From Merdicola sp905200315 (GTDB taxonomy: Bacteria; Bacillota; Clostridia; TANB77; CAG-508), in the NCBI GenBank assembly GCA_902461935.1, contig CABPZP010000005.1, positions 1 to 64,000 of the forward strand: a stretch of DNA of 64,000 bases, given 5' to 3'. The notes under the pieces were generated by a model. The model did not search any database. It worked only from the letters and a program-made list of their open reading frames with translations, and had not been told where the DNA came from. Each line of letters begins with the position of its first letter. The first letter of the stretch is position 1. Both the position numbers and the translations under genes were made by a program. Of this stretch, positions 33,622 to 42,199 are shown in pieces.

Positions 33622-33780
33622 TGTAGGGGCGGACGCCTCTGTCCGCCTATCAATAAATGATAAAAATATTTTGTTATAAAATTTAAGTCTTTGAATAACA
33701 ATTGTCAAACGTTGTAGGGGTCGGCGTCCTCGACGACCCGAAAAAATAACATAAATTTTTAAATTAATTTTCTCGAAATA
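33622..33780. repeat. 159-bp intergenic repeat, copy B
   Basis: This is a near-identical copy of 31151-31309, in the same orientation, 2471 bases away. It contains the same two palindromes (33622-33649 and 33713-33740). Confidence 0.85.
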
Positions 33781-33852
33781 TATTTTATATTTAAATAAGT
33801 ATGTTTTATTAACAAAAGTAATTTTTTTAAATAATATATAATAGGTGATTCT

Positions 33853-34359
33853 ATGAAATTATTTAAAGAATTATACGATGATGCTAAAAATATACAAAAA
33901 AAAGACCCAGCTGCGAGAAACATATTAGAAGTTATTATTTTATATCAAGGATTTCATGTTTTAGTATACTACAGAATAGCACATTTCTTTTATTACCATC
34001 GATTTTATTTTATAGCGAGATTAATATCACAATTAGGAAGGTTTTTAACAGGAATAGAAATTCATCCAGGAGCAAAAATTGGTAGAAGATTATTTATAGA
34101 TCATGGAATGGGAATTGTAATAGGAGAAACAACAACAATAGGAAATGATTGCACAATTTACCATGGGGTTACTCTTGGAGGAACAGGAAAAGATAAATAT
34201 AAAAGACATCCAGACTTAGGTAATAATGTAATGGTTGGCTGTGGTGCGAAAGTTTTGGGACCTATAAAAATAGGTAATAATGTAAAAATTGGAAGTAATA
34301 GTACAATTTTAAGTAATGTTGAAGATAATAAAACTGTAGTTGGTATATACAAAAAATGA
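33853..34359 (+). CDS. cysE: Serine O-acetyltransferase, short form
   Basis: The 168-residue protein has a helical N-terminal part and a left-handed beta-helix of hexapeptide repeats from about residue 68 (IHPGAKIGRRLFIDHGMGIV), with the acetyltransferase signature HGVTLGGTG and the catalytic His/Asp region. It makes O-acetylserine for cysteine synthesis. The helix ends quickly (TVVGIYKK), where relatives read VVGVPARI, so the C-terminus is slightly truncated. The stop lies inside the terminator stem. Confidence 0.85.
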   Translation: MKLFKELYDDAKNIQKKDPAARNILEVIILYQGFHVLVYYRIAHFFYYHRFYFIARLISQLGRFLTGIEIHPGAKIGRRLFIDHGMGIVIGETTTIGNDCTIYHGVTLGGTGKDKYKRHPDLGNNVMVGCGAKVLGPIKIGNNVKIGSNSTILSNVEDNKTVVGIYKK

Positions 34360-34383
34360 GCCGCAATGCGGCTCACTTTTTTA
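34353..34383. terminator. Bidirectional terminator
   Basis: GAGCCGC-AAT-GCGGCTC with A and T runs on either side, between convergent genes. Confidence 0.9.
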
Positions 34384-34683
34384 ATCCTCATTTTCTTTAA
34401 AATAATCAATAAATTTAAAAACATCATAAATTTCAATCCATAATTTGTAGTCCAAAATTAATTTAACAGGTTCATAATTCTTTATTTGGTTTGAGTTAAT
34501 TGTTAAATAATTATCATGAATATACAATATAAATTCTGGATAAATATTCTTTCCTTCTATAATCTTTTTAAATATTGTTGAATTAAAAGGATTATTTGGA
34601 AAATCTTTTACTCGCACAATAAATCTTTTATGTGTTGGAAAAGTTTTCCGAGATTCTTTTAGTTTGTCTAAGTAATTTTGCAT
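34381..34683 (-). CDS. Unknown 100-residue protein
   Basis: ATG follows an AGGAGG site at 7 bases. The protein is soluble, rich in Phe, Tyr, Ile and Lys, and unlike any family I know. Codon 12 is CGG, read through in the zero frame. It is one of only two convincing in-frame uses of CGG as a sense codon in this window. A terminator follows its stop. Confidence 0.55.
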   Translation of the reverse strand: MQNYLDKLKESRKTFPTHKRFIVRVKDFPNNPFNSTIFKKIIEGKNIYPEFILYIHDNYLTINSNQIKNYEPVKLILDYKLWIEIYDVFKFIDYFKENED

Positions 34684-34761
34684 AAAACCTCCTTAAGTAG
34701 ATAACAACTGTTTTGACTAGTTTATTTTAACACAGTGTACATAAAAAAGCAAACAAAACTC

Positions 34762-34790
34762 TTGTTTTGTATAAAAAAATATTGTATAAT
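34762..34790 (+). promoter_or_regulatory. Promoter of uvrA
   Basis: TTGTTT, 17 bases, TATAAT, about 22 bases before the start. Confidence 0.65.
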
Positions 34791-34812
34791 TACTTTCGTA
34801 TAGGGGGTAAAA

Positions 34813-37644
34813 ATGAATAATGAAATTGTAATAAAGGGTGCTAAAGAGCATAATTTAAAAAATATAAATTTAAAAATACCAAGGGATAAATTGGTTGTTA
34901 TTACAGGACTTTCTGGTTCTGGAAAGTCTTCACTTGCATTTGATACTTTATATGCAGAAGGGCAACGTAGATATGTTGAAAGTTTATCTTCATATGCAAG
35001 GCAATTTTTAGGGGTTATGCAAAAGCCAAATGTTCAACTAATAGAAGGACTTTCACCAGCTATTTCAATAGATCAAAAAACAACTTCTAAAAATCCACGT
35101 TCAACAGTTGGAACTGTTACAGAAATATATGATTATATTCGTTTATTATATGCAAGAATAGGGGTTCCATATTGTCCAAACTGTCATACAAAAATTGAAA
35201 AACAAAGTATTGACCAAATTATAGATAATATTTTAGCTTTAAAAGAAGGTACTAAATTTCAAATATTAGCACCAGTAGTTAGAGATAGAAAAGGTGAATT
35301 TGTAAAACAAATACAGGAATATCAAAAAAATGGATTTGTTAGAGCAAAAATTGATGGAGAAATTGTTGAGCTTTCAGATGAAATTAAGCTTAGTAAAACT
35401 AAAAAACATAAAATAGATTTAATTGTAGATAGATTAGTTATAAAAAATGGAATACGAAGTAGACTTACAGAATCTGTTGAAACAGCTATGAAATATGCGG
35501 ATAATCTTGTTGTAATTGAAGTATTTGAAGGTAGTAAATCAAAAGAAATATTATATAGTGCTAACTATGCTTGTCCAACTTGTGGATTTAGTTTTCCAGA
35601 ATTATCTCCAAGAATGTTTTCATTTAACAATCCTCAAGGAGCTTGTTCATCTTGTACAGGAATAGGATATTTATTAAAAATGGATGAAGATTTAATTATT
35701 CCAGATAAAAATAAAACTTTATATGACGGAGTTAAGGCTTTTGGTGCAAGTACTATGAAAAAAAGTGAAACAATGGCTAAAATGTATTTTGAAAGTATTG
35801 CTAAACATTACGGAGTAGATATAAAAGTTCCAATAAAAAAATTACCAAGAGAATTTTTGGATAAAATTTTATATGGAACTGGAGATGAAGTAATAGACTT
35901 TGAATATACATCTTATGCAGGAACACGTAGATTTTCGGCTCCATTTGAAGGTGTAATACCTACATTAGAAAGAAGACATAGAGAAACAAAATCAAATGGA
36001 ATGAGACAGTTTTACGAAATGTATATGAGCGATTCAGAATGTCCAGAATGTAAAGGAGCAAGATTAAAAGCAGAAATTTTATCTATAAAAATTGGCGATA
36101 AAAATATAAATGAATTAACTGCAATGCCAATTAGAGAAATGAAAGATTATATAAACAGTATTGAACTTAATGAAAAAGAAAGAATGATTTCAGACTTAAT
36201 TTTAAAAGAAATAGATGCAAGATTACAATTCTTGATTGATGTTGGCTTAGATTATTTAACATTATCTAGAAGTTCTGGAACATTATCTGGAGGAGAAGCA
36301 CAACGTATACGTTTAGCAACACAAATTGGTTCAGGATTAACAGGAGTTTTATATATTCTAGATGAACCAAGTATAGGACTTCATCAAAGAGACAATGATA
36401 AGTTAATTGCTACTTTAAAGAAGTTAAGAGATTTAGGAAACACATTAATAGTTGTAGAACACGATGAAGATACAATGTATGCAGCAGACCAAATTATAGA
36501 TATTGGACCTGGTGCAGGAGTTCATGGCGGAAATGTAATGGCTCAAGGAACTGCAGAAGAAATAAAACAAATAAAAGATTCTATTACAGGACAATATTTA
36601 AGTGGGGCTAAAAAAATACCTGTACCAAAAACAAGAAGGAAACATAGTAAAAGTAAAGTAATACAAATAAAAGGTGCGACAGAAAATAATTTGAAAAATA
36701 TAACTGTAGATTTTCCTTTAGGAGTATTTACTTGTGTAACAGGAGTATCTGGGTCTGGAAAATCAACATTAGTAAATGAAATATTATATAAATCTATAGC
36801 TAAAGAATTAAATGGTTCAAATTTAAAACCTGGAAAACATAAGAGTATAAAAGGTTTAGAAAATATTGATAAAATAATAAATATAGACCAATCTCCTATA
36901 GGTAGAACACCACGTTCAAATCCAGCTACATATACTGGTGTATTCGATATTATTAGAGATTTGTTTGCAGGAACAAATGAAGCAAAACTTAGAGGATACT
37001 CAAAAGGTAGATTTAGTTTTAATGTTGCCGGTGGCAGATGTGAAGCTTGTAATGGAGATGGAGTACATAAAATAGAAATGCAATTTTTAGCAGATGTGTA
37101 TGTGCCTTGTGAAGTGTGTAAAGGAACTCGCTATAATTATGAAACGCTAGAGGTAAAATATAAAGGAAAAAGCATTGCAGATGTATTAGATATGACAGTT
37201 GAAGAAGCACTTGAATTTTTTGATAAAATACCAAAAATAAAGCAAAAAATTCAAACTTTATATGATGTAGGTTTAGGATATATAAAACTTGGACAACCAT
37301 CTACAACTCTTTCTGGAGGAGAAGCACAACGTGTAAAACTTGCAACAGAATTATCTAAAAGAGCAACTGGAAAAACTTTATACATTTTAGACGAACCAAC
37401 AACAGGTTTACATATAGCAGACGTTCATAAGTTAGTAGATATTTTACAAAGACTTGTAGACACAGGAAATAGCATAATTGTTATTGAACACAATTTAGAT
37501 TTAATAAAAACAGCAGATTATATAATAGATTTAGGTCCGGAAGGCGGAAACGGTGGAGGGCAAATTGTAGCAGTTGGTTCACCAGAGCAAATATGTAAAA
37601 ACGAACAAAGTTATACAGGAAAATTCTTGAAAAAATATTTGTAG
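34813..37644 (+). CDS. uvrA: Excinuclease ABC subunit A
   Basis: The 943-residue tandem ABC ATPase has a first Walker A GLSGSGKSSLAF, a zinc finger around CPNC and CPTCGF...CSSC, a first signature LSGGEAQRIR, a second Walker A GVSGSGKSTLVN, a second zinc module CEAC...CEVC, and a second signature TLSGGEAQRVKLA with LDEPTTGLH. It scans DNA for bulky damage and loads UvrB. Full length. It has its own promoter and no uvrB nearby. Confidence 0.97.
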   Translation: MNNEIVIKGAKEHNLKNINLKIPRDKLVVITGLSGSGKSSLAFDTLYAEGQRRYVESLSSYARQFLGVMQKPNVQLIEGLSPAISIDQKTTSKNPRSTVGTVTEIYDYIRLLYARIGVPYCPNCHTKIEKQSIDQIIDNILALKEGTKFQILAPVVRDRKGEFVKQIQEYQKNGFVRAKIDGEIVELSDEIKLSKTKKHKIDLIVDRLVIKNGIRSRLTESVETAMKYADNLVVIEVFEGSKSKEILYSANYACPTCGFSFPELSPRMFSFNNPQGACSSCTGIGYLLKMDEDLIIPDKNKTLYDGVKAFGASTMKKSETMAKMYFESIAKHYGVDIKVPIKKLPREFLDKILYGTGDEVIDFEYTSYAGTRRFSAPFEGVIPTLERRHRETKSNGMRQFYEMYMSDSECPECKGARLKAEILSIKIGDKNINELTAMPIREMKDYINSIELNEKERMISDLILKEIDARLQFLIDVGLDYLTLSRSSGTLSGGEAQRIRLATQIGSGLTGVLYILDEPSIGLHQRDNDKLIATLKKLRDLGNTLIVVEHDEDTMYAADQIIDIGPGAGVHGGNVMAQGTAEEIKQIKDSITGQYLSGAKKIPVPKTRRKHSKSKVIQIKGATENNLKNITVDFPLGVFTCVTGVSGSGKSTLVNEILYKSIAKELNGSNLKPGKHKSIKGLENIDKIINIDQSPIGRTPRSNPATYTGVFDIIRDLFAGTNEAKLRGYSKGRFSFNVAGGRCEACNGDGVHKIEMQFLADVYVPCEVCKGTRYNYETLEVKYKGKSIADVLDMTVEEALEFFDKIPKIKQKIQTLYDVGLGYIKLGQPSTTLSGGEAQRVKLATELSKRATGKTLYILDEPTTGLHIADVHKLVDILQRLVDTGNSIIVIEHNLDLIKTADYIIDLGPEGGNGGGQIVAVGSPEQICKNEQSYTGKFLKKYL

Positions 37645-37891
37645 ATAAAAAAGTAGCTTTGGTACTGGACAGACATATCTAAAAGTAATATATGATTTTG
37701 AAAAGAATGGATGTCAGATACAAAAAATTCAGAATATGACAACCAAGGAAAGTTGTTAACAAGAATGGAAGAGAATGGCAAAGAACAAATATTATATTTT
37801 ATAAAAGATTTTAAAGTACCATCAACTAGCTATGCTTTTTGTAATTTTCTACTGAACTGTAACAATATTATTAATATTTTGCCAAAAAATG
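37645..37891. other. Gap after uvrA, no convincing gene
   Basis: A 69-codon open frame (37711-37920) lacks a ribosome site and runs through the pyk promoter, so it is not a gene. Around 37850-37863 lies TACTGAACTGTAAC, the same 14-base end as the inverted-repeat element at 54102-54181. The first part may be the wreck of an inserted element. Confidence 0.4.
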
Positions 37892-37921
37892 TTGATTTTT
37901 TAAACTTCAATGTGATATAAT
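37892..37921 (+). promoter_or_regulatory. Promoter of pyk
   Basis: TTGATT, 18 bases, TATAAT, ahead of an AAGGAGG site. Confidence 0.65.
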
Positions 37922-37954
37922 AAGCACTGTTGTTAAATATAAGGAGGAATTATA

Positions 37955-39397
37955 ATGAACAAATTAAGAAGAACAAATATTGTTGGAACAATAGGACCAG
38001 CAAGTGAAAGTGAAGAAATGCTTACAAAACTTATCAATGCTGGATTAAACGTAACTAGAATTAACTTTTCTCATGGTGGATATGAAGAAAATGGAGTTAA
38101 AATTGAAACTATAAAAAAAGTTAGAAAAGAATTAAATAGACCAGTAGCATTATTATTAGATACAAAAGGACCAGAAATTAGAACAGGTGTATTAGAATCT
38201 GGAAACGATAAAGTAACTATCGAAGAAGGACAAACATTTACATTTGTAAACGAAGATATAATTGGAAATAATACAAAAACAACAATATCTTACAAAGATT
38301 TATATAAAGATGTAAAAGTTGGATCTACACTATTGGTTGATGATGGAGCAATTGAATTTGAAATATTAGAAATAAAAGGTAAAGATATAGTATGTAAAGC
38401 TTTAAATACAGGAAGATTAGGAAGCAGAAAAACAATGAATGTTCCTGGTGTAAAACTTGAATTACCAGCTTTAACTCAAAAAGATATAGATGATATAACA
38501 GAAGGAATCAAAAGAGGATTCGATTATATTGCTGCATCATTCGTTAGAAAAGCAGCTGATGTTATAGCTATAAGAACATTATTAAATGAAAATGGTGGAG
38601 AAAACGTAAAAATAATCTCTAAAATAGAAAACCAAGAAGGTATAGATAACTTCGAAGAAATATTAGAATTATCAGATGGTATTATGGTAGCTCGTGGAGA
38701 TATGGGTGTTGAAATACCAATGGAAGAAGTTCCAGTTGTTCAAAAATATTTCATTAAAAGATGTGCTGAAGTTGGAAAACCAGTTATAACAGCTACACAA
38801 ATGTTAGAATCTATGACATCTAATCCAAGACCAACAAGAGCTGAAGTTAGTGACGTTGCAAATGCTGTATATGATAGAACAGGTTCAATAATGTTATCTG
38901 GAGAATGTGCTATGGGTAAATATCCAGTAGAATGTGTTGAAGCAATGGATAGAATAGCTACAAGAATTGAAAATGATATTAATTACTGGAAGAGATTTGA
39001 AAAGAAAAATTATAAAATAAAATCTGATGACTTTGAAGGAAATATTGCATATTCAACATGTATGAATGCTAAAAATGTTGAAGCGAAAGCAATTGTTGCA
39101 TTTACAGGAACAGGAAATAGTGTAAGAAGAATATCTGGAATTGGTCCACAATGCCCAGTATTTGCAATTACAACAAACGAAAAAGTATACAACCAATTAT
39201 CAGTTGTATGGAATGTTTTCCCAGTTCTAGTTGAAGAACAAGAAACAATTGAAAAATGCATTGAAAAAGGAATAGAAGTTTTAAAAGCAGAAAAAATGTT
39301 AGAAGATGAAGATATAGTTGTAGTATCAGGAGGAAGCAAAATATTACCAGATTCAGACGCTAAGAGCAAAGTTGTTGGAGGAATATTAAAAGTTTAA
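37955..39397 (+). CDS. pyk: Pyruvate kinase
   Basis: The 480-residue enzyme starts RRTNIVGTIGPASES and has INFSHG, the active-site helix IISKIENQEG (catalytic Lys), and MVARGDMGVE. TATQMLESMTSNPRPTRAEV is the family signature. It lacks the extra PEP-utiliser domain found in Bacillus enzymes. It makes ATP and pyruvate, feeding acetyl-CoA to pta-ackA. It has its own promoter and terminator. Confidence 0.96.
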   Translation: MNKLRRTNIVGTIGPASESEEMLTKLINAGLNVTRINFSHGGYEENGVKIETIKKVRKELNRPVALLLDTKGPEIRTGVLESGNDKVTIEEGQTFTFVNEDIIGNNTKTTISYKDLYKDVKVGSTLLVDDGAIEFEILEIKGKDIVCKALNTGRLGSRKTMNVPGVKLELPALTQKDIDDITEGIKRGFDYIAASFVRKAADVIAIRTLLNENGGENVKIISKIENQEGIDNFEEILELSDGIMVARGDMGVEIPMEEVPVVQKYFIKRCAEVGKPVITATQMLESMTSNPRPTRAEVSDVANAVYDRTGSIMLSGECAMGKYPVECVEAMDRIATRIENDINYWKRFEKKNYKIKSDDFEGNIAYSTCMNAKNVEAKAIVAFTGTGNSVRRISGIGPQCPVFAITTNEKVYNQLSVVWNVFPVLVEEQETIEKCIEKGIEVLKAEKMLEDEDIVVVSGGSKILPDSDAKSKVVGGILKV

Positions 39398-39433
39398 TTT
39401 ATATTAAACCTAAATATACTTAAGAAATTATTA

Positions 39434-39475
39434 AAACACCTAAAATATTAAATACTTAATGTTTTAGGTGTTTGT
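39434..39475 (+). terminator. Terminator of pyk
   Basis: AAACACCTAAAA pairs with TTTTAGGTGTTT. Confidence 0.85.
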
Positions 39476-39493
39476 TTCATATAAGGGGGAAAA

Positions 39494-39970
39494 ATGGACA
39501 CTTTTAAAAGAATATTATTTTGGGTTGTGATTATTGTTATAGTATTTTTTGTTACCAATTTTTGTAATTTTTATATAATAGCTTCAACTTATAAAGATAT
39601 AGAGTGTAAAATTACTAATTCGAATAATTTAGAAATAACAAAAAAAGAATGTAAAGCTACATATGTGAATGGATATTGTAAATTAAGTGTAAAAAATACA
39701 TCTGAAACAGATATTTCTAATAAATATATAATTTTAGAAGGATATTCAGAATATAATAACAATCTAACAAATAAATATATAGAAATAGATAATATAAAAG
39801 CTGGAGAAGAAAAAGAAATACAGTTCAATTATAAAGCACAGGAGGTAAAAAATGTTTCTGTGTATGTTACAGAAAATGAGCCAGAAAAAGAAAAATTTGA
39901 TTTAAATGAAGAGGTAGACGGACCAACAATTTTAATAGGAGCAATAATACTTTTATATTTTTTCGGATAA
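39494..39970 (+). CDS. Unknown two-span membrane protein, FxLYD-like outer domain
   Basis: The 158-residue protein has membrane helices at residues about 7-30 and 143-158. Between them is a beta-sandwich-like domain (YCKLSVKNTSETDISNKY, then IDNIKAGEEKEIQFNY) that resembles the FxLYD-type fold of secreted domains. The domain probably faces outside. No function known. It lies before mreB but mreB has its own promoter. Confidence 0.55.
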   Translation: MDTFKRILFWVVIIVIVFFVTNFCNFYIIASTYKDIECKITNSNNLEITKKECKATYVNGYCKLSVKNTSETDISNKYIILEGYSEYNNNLTNKYIEIDNIKAGEEKEIQFNYKAQEVKNVSVYVTENEPEKEKFDLNEEVDGPTILIGAIILLYFFG

Positions 39971-39994
39971 ATTTGAATTTATTTTAAAATTAGG

Positions 39995-40023
39995 TTGATA
40001 TTTTTACGTGTATGTAATATAAT
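39995..40023 (+). promoter_or_regulatory. Promoter of mreB
   Basis: TTGATA, 17 bases, TATAAT. Confidence 0.7.
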
Positions 40024-40060
40024 TGTAACACATTTGTAATAAACGGAAAGGGAGATTATA

Positions 40061-41068
40061 ATGTTTGGTTTTGGACAAGATATAGGAATTGATCTTGGAA
40101 CTGCTACAGTAATAGCATATGTTAAAGGAAAAGGAATAGTTTTAAGAGAACCTTCAGTTGTAGCTGTAGACAAAAATTCAGGAGAAGTTCTAGCAGTAGG
40201 AAAAGAAGCAAGAAGAATGTTAGGAAGAACTCCAGGAAGTATTGTTGCCACAAGACCTTTAAGAGATGGCGTTATTTCAGATTATACAGTAACAGAAAAA
40301 ATGCTAAAATACTTTATTAATAAAGTATGTGGTAAATTTATATTTTCGCCTAGAATGATGATATGTATTCCATCGCAAGTAACAGAAGTTGAAAAAAGAG
40401 CTGTTATAGATGCTGCATCTCAAGCAGGAGCTAGAAAAGTGTATTTAATAGAAGAACCAATAGCAGCAGCAATTGGAGCAGGAATAGATATTTCTAAACC
40501 ATGTGGAAATATGATAGTAGATATAGGTGGAGGTACAACAGATATAGCTGTAATATCACTTGGAGGTTCTGTTGTAAGCACTTCTTTAAAAGTTGCAGGA
40601 GATAAATTCGACGAATATATAGTGAAATATGTAAAAAGAAAATATAATGTAATTATAGGGGAGAGAACAGCCGAAGATTTAAAAGTAAATATAGGTTGTG
40701 TGTATCCAAAAATACAAGATATGGAAATGGACATAAGAGGTAGAGACTTGGGAACAGGTCTACCAAAAACAGTTACACTATATTCAAGCGAAATGCTAGA
40801 AGCTATGATAGAACCAGCAATGATGATAGTTGATGCTGTACATTCTGTTTTAGAAAAAACACCACCAGAATTAGCTGCGGATATTAGTGACAAAGGAATA
40901 TATATGACAGGTGGAGGATGTTTAGTAGACGGTTTAGATAAACTTTTGCAAGAAAAAACCGGAATAAATGTAATGATAGCAGAAGACACAGTATCATGTG
41001 TTGCACTAGGTACAGGAAAAGCTTTAGACAATTTAGATGCATTAGATGGAAAAGCAAAAAGAAGATAA
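40061..41068 (+). CDS. mreB: Rod-shape protein MreB/Mbl
   Basis: The 335-residue actin homologue has phosphate-1 IGIDLGTATVIAY, phosphate-2 MIVDIGGGTTDIAVISLGG, the adenosine motif MTGGGCLVDGLD, and RPLRDGVISDY near residue 67. It forms membrane-bound filaments that guide lateral wall synthesis. No mreC or mreD follows, so it resembles the lone mreB/mbl copies of clostridia. It has a good promoter and GGGAG site. Confidence 0.95.
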   Translation: MFGFGQDIGIDLGTATVIAYVKGKGIVLREPSVVAVDKNSGEVLAVGKEARRMLGRTPGSIVATRPLRDGVISDYTVTEKMLKYFINKVCGKFIFSPRMMICIPSQVTEVEKRAVIDAASQAGARKVYLIEEPIAAAIGAGIDISKPCGNMIVDIGGGTTDIAVISLGGSVVSTSLKVAGDKFDEYIVKYVKRKYNVIIGERTAEDLKVNIGCVYPKIQDMEMDIRGRDLGTGLPKTVTLYSSEMLEAMIEPAMMIVDAVHSVLEKTPPELAADISDKGIYMTGGGCLVDGLDKLLQEKTGINVMIAEDTVSCVALGTGKALDNLDALDGKAKRR

Positions 41069-41148
41069 AATATATTTTGTATAGCCCTAAAATATATTTA
41101 ACGAAAAAAAGCCTTTTAACATATTATGTGTTAGAAGGTGATTTTTTT

Positions 41149-41493
41149 ATGTTTGAAAGCTTACTTGGATTTATAATTATGATACTTGCAATATATGGAG
41201 GCATATGCTTAGTTAAAGATATTATTAGGATAAGTACATATAATATAAATAAAAATGATGGAATATATTTTATAATAGCTGCAAAAAATCAAGAAAATAA
41301 TATTGAAGAGTTCATAAGAACAACATTATTTAGAATAGTTTATGGTAAAGAAGAGAGCATAAATAATATAACACTAGTAGATTTAAAATCTAAGGATAAT
41401 ACAAAAAATATTATGGAAGAAATAGCAAGAGAAAATGAAAATGTAAAAGTGTTTAATATAAATGAATATAAAAAAATAATTGAAGATATGTAA
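41149..41493 (+). CDS. Small membrane protein with glycosyltransferase-2-like stub
   Basis: The 114-residue protein has one N-terminal membrane helix (residues 1-24), then a domain reading FIIAAKNQENNIEEFIRT and NNITLVDLKSKDNT. These match the first strand and the DDGS-type region of family-2 glycosyltransferases, but it is too short to be an enzyme. The AGAAGGTG site sets ATG 41149. It follows mreB closely and may be co-expressed. Confidence 0.6.
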   Translation: MFESLLGFIIMILAIYGGICLVKDIIRISTYNINKNDGIYFIIAAKNQENNIEEFIRTTLFRIVYGKEESINNITLVDLKSKDNTKNIMEEIARENENVKVFNINEYKKIIEDM

Positions 41494-41510
41494 AAAGACA
41501 ATTAAACATA

Positions 41511-41609
41511 CTAACAGCAATTAGACCATAAAATGAGATCAATTACCTCCAAAACTATAAAAAAAACAAGTTCCTTATTCTTTTCGTACTTTTTCCTTTT
41601 ATCGTTCAT
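41511..41609 (-). CDS. Small membrane-like peptide, 32 residues
   Basis: ATG follows a GGAGG site at 9 bases. The peptide is basic at the N-terminus (MNDKRKKYEKNKEL) and then hydrophobic (VFFIVLEVIDLILW), a shape typical of tiny membrane peptides. No family known. The neighbouring minus-strand DNA holds a fragment of another gene. Confidence 0.35.
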   Translation of the reverse strand: MNDKRKKYEKNKELVFFIVLEVIDLILWSNCC

Positions 41610-41674
41610 AAATAAATCCTCCATTTTCTTCTATTGTTGTTTTAGGTTATTATGTTTTTTGACTTATTGTTGAA

Positions 41675-41858
41675 TCATTTGCCAAAGTACAGTAGCCATT
41701 TTTTCTTGGCAATATCAATTTTTTCTTCTTTCAAATACTTTATTGTACTATTATTTTCTACATAGATCTCTAATTGTTGCTGAACAAGTTTGTCAGCTTT
41801 GAGATCAGGAAATAATGTAATCAAAGTGTAAGTTGTTTTTAATTCTTGTATTATTTAT
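41675..41858 (-). pseudogene. C-terminal fragment of an unidentified gene
   Basis: A stretch of about 58 codons without a start reads FPDLKADKLVQQQLEIYVE and ends KKWLLYFGK before TGA at 41677-41675. It looks protein-like throughout, but no N-terminal part or ribosome site exists. It may be a relic of a mobile element near the tRNA. The rest of the 41494-41956 gap is empty apart from the small ORF and terminator. Confidence 0.4.
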
Positions 41859-41889
41859 TCGTTTTAATGATTTTAATATTGTTTTTAGG

Positions 41890-41927
41890 CAAAAAAATCA
41901 ATCAGATTTTATTTTCTGATTGATTTT
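41890..41927 (-). terminator. Terminator after tRNA-Leu(UAG)
   Basis: AATCAATCAGA pairs with TCTGATTGATT. On the minus strand it is followed by T residues. Confidence 0.75.
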
Positions 41928-41956
41928 AGTATCTATAGGTCTAACGAATTTGTTTT

Positions 41957-42041
41957 TGGTGCGGATGAAGGGACTCGAACCCCCACGTCGTTGACACTGG
42001 TTCCTAAGACCAGCGCGTCTACCAGTTCCGCCACATCCGCA
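41957..42041 (-). tRNA. tRNA-Leu (anticodon UAG)
   Basis: The minus strand gives an 82-base tRNA with encoded CCA. The acceptor TGCGGAT pairs with ATCCGCA, the D-arm is GGCGGAACTGGTAGACGC, and the anticodon stem CTGGT/ACCAG surrounds CTTAGGA. A variable arm and GGTTCGAGTCC T-arm are present. Confidence 0.95.
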
Positions 42042-42199
42042 TTTGTTATTAACATTAATTATAATAGCACAATGATTACTATGATGTCAAGCATACTATA
42101 AAAAAAATATATTTTTTTTTATAAATTTATTTTTTAAAAATATTGTAGAATTTTGAGTTTATATGATAGAATATAAAAAAATATTTTAAAGAGGTTAAT

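Noticed and set aside
34381..34683. Reading the CGG at 34650-34648 as another +1 site
   Set aside because: The +1 frame stops after 13 codons and the zero frame continues for 88 more. It is listed as a counter-example.
37711..37920. 69-codon open frame between uvrA and pyk
   Set aside because: There is no ribosome site, and it runs through the pyk promoter and an inverted-repeat end.
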